Positions 8,050-10,723 of a stretch of DNA of 10,723 nucleotides are shown piece after piece; the first letter of the stretch is position 1; each line of letters starts with the position of its first letter. Source of the DNA: Thalassiosira profunda (lineage: Eukaryota; Bacillariophyta; Thalassiosirophyceae; Thalassiosirales; Thalassiosiraceae); assembly GCA_036939355.1 (NCBI GenBank), contig JALLAP010001227.1:1-10723 (forward strand), in the 5' to 3' direction. The position numbers and the translations under genes were made by a program. The notes below the pieces were generated by a model, which did not search any database, was not told where the DNA came from, and saw only the letters and a program-made list of their open reading frames with translations.

Positions 8050-10237
8050 TTAGGATGCATGTTTACGTTTGTTTTCCCTTTTCGTCGCCTCCCTCTCCGT
8101 CGCCGCCCTCTGCCTCTTCATCTTGTCCTCGAAGATAATGTTTTCGATGAGGCACGGGATGTTGAATAACGTTCTTCTGTCCACCGGCATTACTTCTTCG
8201 AACTCTGTCTGACTCAGATCGCCGCGCTGAACGATGCTCGCCAGATACAGAAAGCAGAGCATGTGAGAGCAGAAGAACGCTCCATTCTCACAGCCACAGT
8301 AAGAGCACGGCGCCGGCACATACTCTCCATCTTCGCCATTCTCAAACACAACGTACACATTGTGCACCAGTTTGCGCTCCGAACTCAGACACTCGAAGAC
8401 AAAGGCCACAAGGTGCTTTCCCTCCCTCAGATCAGATTGCACATTCCTCGCCTTAATCGATTTTAGAAGGATGCACCCGCTCTTAAGGAGGCGGAAGGCC
8501 CGCAATCGCTCGTATTGAGCGCGCTCCGTACCGAAGTGTTTGTCAATGTACGCATCGTCGATGGTCTTCAGCCCTCTCAGTTTTGTCACGTAGTCGTGGT
8601 TCTACGTTGCAACAATAGAGCGATTAGTTGTGAACCCAGAGCGAATGCAAGCACTGCAACCAATACTCACCCAGTCGTCGTAATCATCGTTAAGATGTAA
8701 TTCCTCCAGCGGCTCGAACCCAACCCACTTTGCTGGCTCAAGTTGAAGCGACGGCGGCATCATGCGTTTTCCATCTGCAAGCGATTGGTGCGTCCACTCT
8801 CGTATCTTTTCATCCGAATCGGTCTCCGTTGTTTCCACTCCCCGATTCAAAAGGTACGCCCTCAGAACCGCCGTCGGCTGGACGTCGACCGGATCTTTGT
8901 CGAAGTCGATATGTGCAAACAGGGGCAGCAACGGGCCATCTGTCGCGGGATCTGAGAAGCGCTCGTCTTCCGAATACCGAGGGCCCAGTTGCTCTGTTCN
9001 GCAACGGGCCATCTGTCGCGGGATCTGAGAAGCGCTCGTCTTCCGAATACCGAGGGCCCAGTTGCTCTGTTCGGAGTTTGCCAGTTGATCCAACAACTGT
9101 CATGTTGTAGTGTCGCTCGTAGCAATCGTCCTCGCCAGAAAAGTACGCGGCCGGATGTTTGTCGAAGCCAATGTAGTCGCCCCAATCCGCGTGCGATACT
9201 GAATCCGGAAGAGGATTCAATGGCTGAAGCGTGACTTTCCCATTGGCGTCCTTTTTGAACACGGGATAATGCAGGATGAGGTTCCGGCTGCGAATGAATC
9301 GATCGGCGGTCCACCGAGACGCCGACTCCCCGCCGTCCTCCTCGAACTGCTGCAGCCATTCCTCCTCCGTAGTTGTCCGTTGGATGAAGGAATCGATCAC
9401 AGCTACCCGGCTCGAGCGTCCTCCAGTGGCGAACACCGTCGCTGGGCCGTGTCCGCGCTTTCGATCGACGAAGTCATTTCCGAGGAGGCATGAGATCTCG
9501 GCGAGATAATCGTGCCGCTCGCCGACGGAGATGGGGGAGTTGTACTCGCCCGACTTCAGCTTTTCCTGCTCAAAGTACTGGCAGTCGCTCTTCTCCGGGC
9601 GCTTTGTATCGATCTTCGCCTGCGAAAGGATATGAGGCGTTCCGAACACAACCAAGTCCCCATCCTCCGTGATGGCGGCTGTAGCTGCTCCCTCCACAAT
9701 GAGCTGCTTCAGCTGGGCGTCGGCCTCAAAGGGTGCCTGCACAAACGCGATGTTGCTGTCCTCCATCCATTGACACACGTAGGAGTATTCCTCTGCGATG
9801 GGGCGAGCGGACTTCCTCCGCTCCTCCAATACATCTGCCCGCTCCTCGGCTGACACGGCATCTCCCCCGGCGTCGAGCCTCTTCTTGATTGCGGCCACCA
9901 GGGCGTTGTATTTTTCCCTCGCCGACGAGGACGTCTTGCGGCGTTTCTCGTTCTCCCTCTTCTTCATATTGGGCGATATCCCGTCAAAAACAAACAGGGG
10001 GGTAATCCCCAACGACTGCAGCGCCTTCACCTTGGCCGCGAAGGAGTGCTTGAGAATAATGTGCGGGTAACGGGGCGTGCACGTCCGGGCGTACGCAACT
10101 TCATGAATGCCGTCCAACTTGTGTACCCACGACGATGTATCGATGACGAGCCTTTTATCGGGAAGGTCTTTGATCAGTTGACGCTCCTCCTTCCGGAAAT
10201 CGCCGAGTCCAGCGCGCCAGAGGTCGTCGACGCCCAT
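8050..10237 (-). CDS. EXO1/FEN1/XPG-family 5' nuclease fused to a C-terminal SWIM zinc finger
   Basis: Two coding exons, 10237-8671 and 8601-8050, give 681 residues once a 73-base assembly duplication around the N at 9000 is collapsed. The start MGVDDLW matches the invariant N-terminus of the family, in which the initiating region lies in the active site. Seven acidic metal ligands are present: Asp33 (VIDTSSW), Asp85 (FVFDG), Glu171 and Asp173 (APFEADAQL), Asp192 and Asp194 (TEDGDLVVFG), Asp255 (LLGNDF), followed by a helix-hairpin-helix-2-like GHGPATVF. APFEADAQL is nearer to EXO1 than to FEN1. Residues from about 330 to 590 are not recognised. A SWIM motif C-x-C-x6-C-x-H lies at 600-611, then a basic, NLS-like tail. 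Family members cut 5' flaps or resect 5' ends; a role in processing transposition intermediates is inference. It converges on the transposase with 3 bases between stop codons. Confidence 0.88.
8602..8670 (-). other. Intron of the nuclease-SWIM gene (69 bases)
   Basis: On the minus strand the donor is GACTGG|GTGAGT and the acceptor is AACGTAG|AACCAC. Removal joins Trp498 to Asn499 in phase 0 and links the nuclease part to the SWIM part. Its size equals that of PDAT intron 1, so it is processed by ordinary host splicing. Confidence 0.85.
8928..9072. other. Assembly artefact: exact 72-base duplication flanking a single N
   Basis: Bases 8928-8999 are identical to 9001-9072, separated by the N at 9000. 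The offset of 73 breaks the minus-strand nuclease frame; collapsing one copy reconnects the frame ending in the ATDGPL segment to the LPLFAHIDF segment. This is an unmerged contig overlap, not a biological tandem repeat. Confidence 0.92.
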
Positions 10238-10606
10238 CGTTGCAATTGGGGACGGAGGGCGTTGTGCCGCAGGTGGAGTGTTGGGGGGCGATGGGTCTAG
10301 TGCCTGCAACAATAGGAGAATAATTAAATGGCGGCCATGAGTGAATGGGGATGGAAGCGAGATAATTGTGGGGCAATGGCGCAGGCAGTTAGCCAGCCCC
10401 TCAGCGCTGCGCATCAATAATGAGGTCGCGGGGGCGGGGGATGCATCATCTGCTTTGGCGCTCAATTGTACTCACTTTTTGTGTTGCGGCGGAGGAAATA
10501 AGGCGCAAGCGGTCACGGCCGGGGGGTGTAGAGCATCTTGGTGGAATATTGCAGCAATATCTGGGTCTATTTTGATGCTATTGCATGGTGTCGCCGGCGG
10601 CGGCAC
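10238..10606 (-). promoter_or_regulatory. Nuclease gene 5' leader and right subterminal region
   Basis: This 369-base stretch without coding sequence holds the promoter and 5' leader of the leftward nuclease gene, including a likely leader intron (10304-10475). A near-perfect palindrome ATATTGC-A-GCAATAT sits at 10546-10560, and CGGCAC-TT-GTGCCG at 10601-10614 forms a tight hairpin at the inner edge of the right repeat. Either could be a regulatory or transposase-binding site, but nothing proves it. Confidence 0.45.
10304..10475 (-). other. Probable intron in the 5' leader of the nuclease gene (172 bases)
   Basis: On the minus strand a good donor, CAAAAA|GTGAGTAC, lies at 10475 and a good acceptor, CTATTGTTGCAG|GC, ends at 10304. 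The interval is AT-richer than its surroundings. It lies before the MGVDDLW start codon, so no coding test is available. The frame runs open through it by chance from 10465. Confidence 0.5.
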
Positions 10607-10723
10607 TTGTGCCGAAGGGTCGTCGACCTCGATTTTTCAGCCTTCTCTCTTGTGCCCGCCCAAATCCGGCTTGGGGCGGTCACTCTACCTACGTGGTTTT
10701 TGTACCGTACGCACAGTACGCAT
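10607..10723 (-). repeat. Right terminal inverted repeat, ending at the window edge
   Basis: Read on the minus strand it repeats the left end: 10723-10711 (13 of 13), core 10684-10643 (41 of 42), and an inner block down to 10607. CCGCCC (10656-10661) can pair with GGGCGG (10674-10679), as in the left copy. Because the window stops here, the repeat could extend further and the target duplication cannot be checked. Confidence 0.87.

Larger units (their letters stand above)
5046..10723. mobile_element. Two-gene DDE DNA transposon carrying an EXO1-like/SWIM nuclease (ISL2EU/PHIS-like)
   Basis: The element is defined by matching inverted ends: the first 13 bases from 5046 are the reverse complement of the last 13 bases of the window, and a 42-base core (5074-5115 against 10643-10684) matches at 41 positions. 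Between the ends lie exactly two genes, transcribed toward each other: a DDE transposase (5346-8046) and a flap-nuclease/SWIM protein (8050-10237). Length is about 5.7 kb, or about 5.46 kb after collapsing two assembly artefacts. The outermost matching bases are AT at both sides, compatible with an AT target duplication followed by GCGTACTGTGC, but the right end coincides with the window end, so the boundary cannot be proved. ISL2EU elements (PHIS group) are the closest architecture I know; Academ elements also use an XPG-type nuclease but fused to the transposase. Both genes look intact, so the copy may be young. Confidence 0.85.

Noticed and set aside
8928..9072. Tandem repeat of biological origin
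   Set aside because: The copies are exactly identical, flank an N and break a conserved gene that is whole when one copy is removed.
5046..10723. Integrated giant virus or virophage segment
   Set aside because: An EXO1/FEN-type nuclease can occur in large DNA viruses, but there is no capsid, packaging ATPase or polymerase gene, and inverted ends plus a DDE transposase explain the whole stretch.
1..10723. tRNA, rRNA or CRISPR array
   Set aside because: I found no cloverleaf-like segment, no rRNA-like conserved stretch and no regularly spaced repeats on either strand.

Overview
The window looks like nuclear DNA from a compact eukaryotic genome, most likely a microalga or related protist. Short GT-AG introns (69 to 77 bases inside coding regions), very close gene spacing and eukaryote-only proteins (PDAT, PEX14, an EXO1-like nuclease) support this. 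I cannot fix the lineage from the sequence alone. Two single N characters (6666 and 9000) mark assembly joins, and both sit inside artefactual duplications that break real genes.

Left half (1-5045): three host genes. A phospholipid:diacylglycerol acyltransferase (PDAT/Lro1 family) runs leftward off the window edge. A short-chain dehydrogenase/reductase diverges from it across about 170 bases. A leftward PEX14 (peroxisomal import docking protein) converges on the reductase and carries an unexpected C-terminal PUB domain, a fold known for binding p97/Cdc48. The reductase ends in Ser-Asn-Leu, a possible non-canonical peroxisomal targeting signal, so the cluster has a lipid and peroxisome flavour.

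Right half (5046-10723): a DNA transposon bounded by inverted terminal repeats of about 106 and 117 bases, lying 153 bases upstream of the PEX14 start codon. It holds two convergent genes whose stop codons are 3 bases apart. The rightward gene encodes an 850-residue DDE transposase (once an artefact is collapsed) with an N-terminal Cys/His region, a coiled coil, a helix-turn-helix-like segment and a split DDE catalytic domain. The leftward gene encodes a 681-residue protein (also after collapsing an artefact) that joins a complete EXO1/FEN1/XPG-type 5' nuclease to a C-terminal SWIM zinc finger.

This layout resembles ISL2EU/PHIS-type transposons, which as I recall pair a THAP/DDE transposase with a YqaJ-type exonuclease and duplicate an AT dinucleotide. 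Here an EXO1-like flap nuclease with a SWIM finger takes the accessory nuclease's place. That pairing is the most interesting object in the window: a transposon that appears to bring its own structure-specific repair nuclease.
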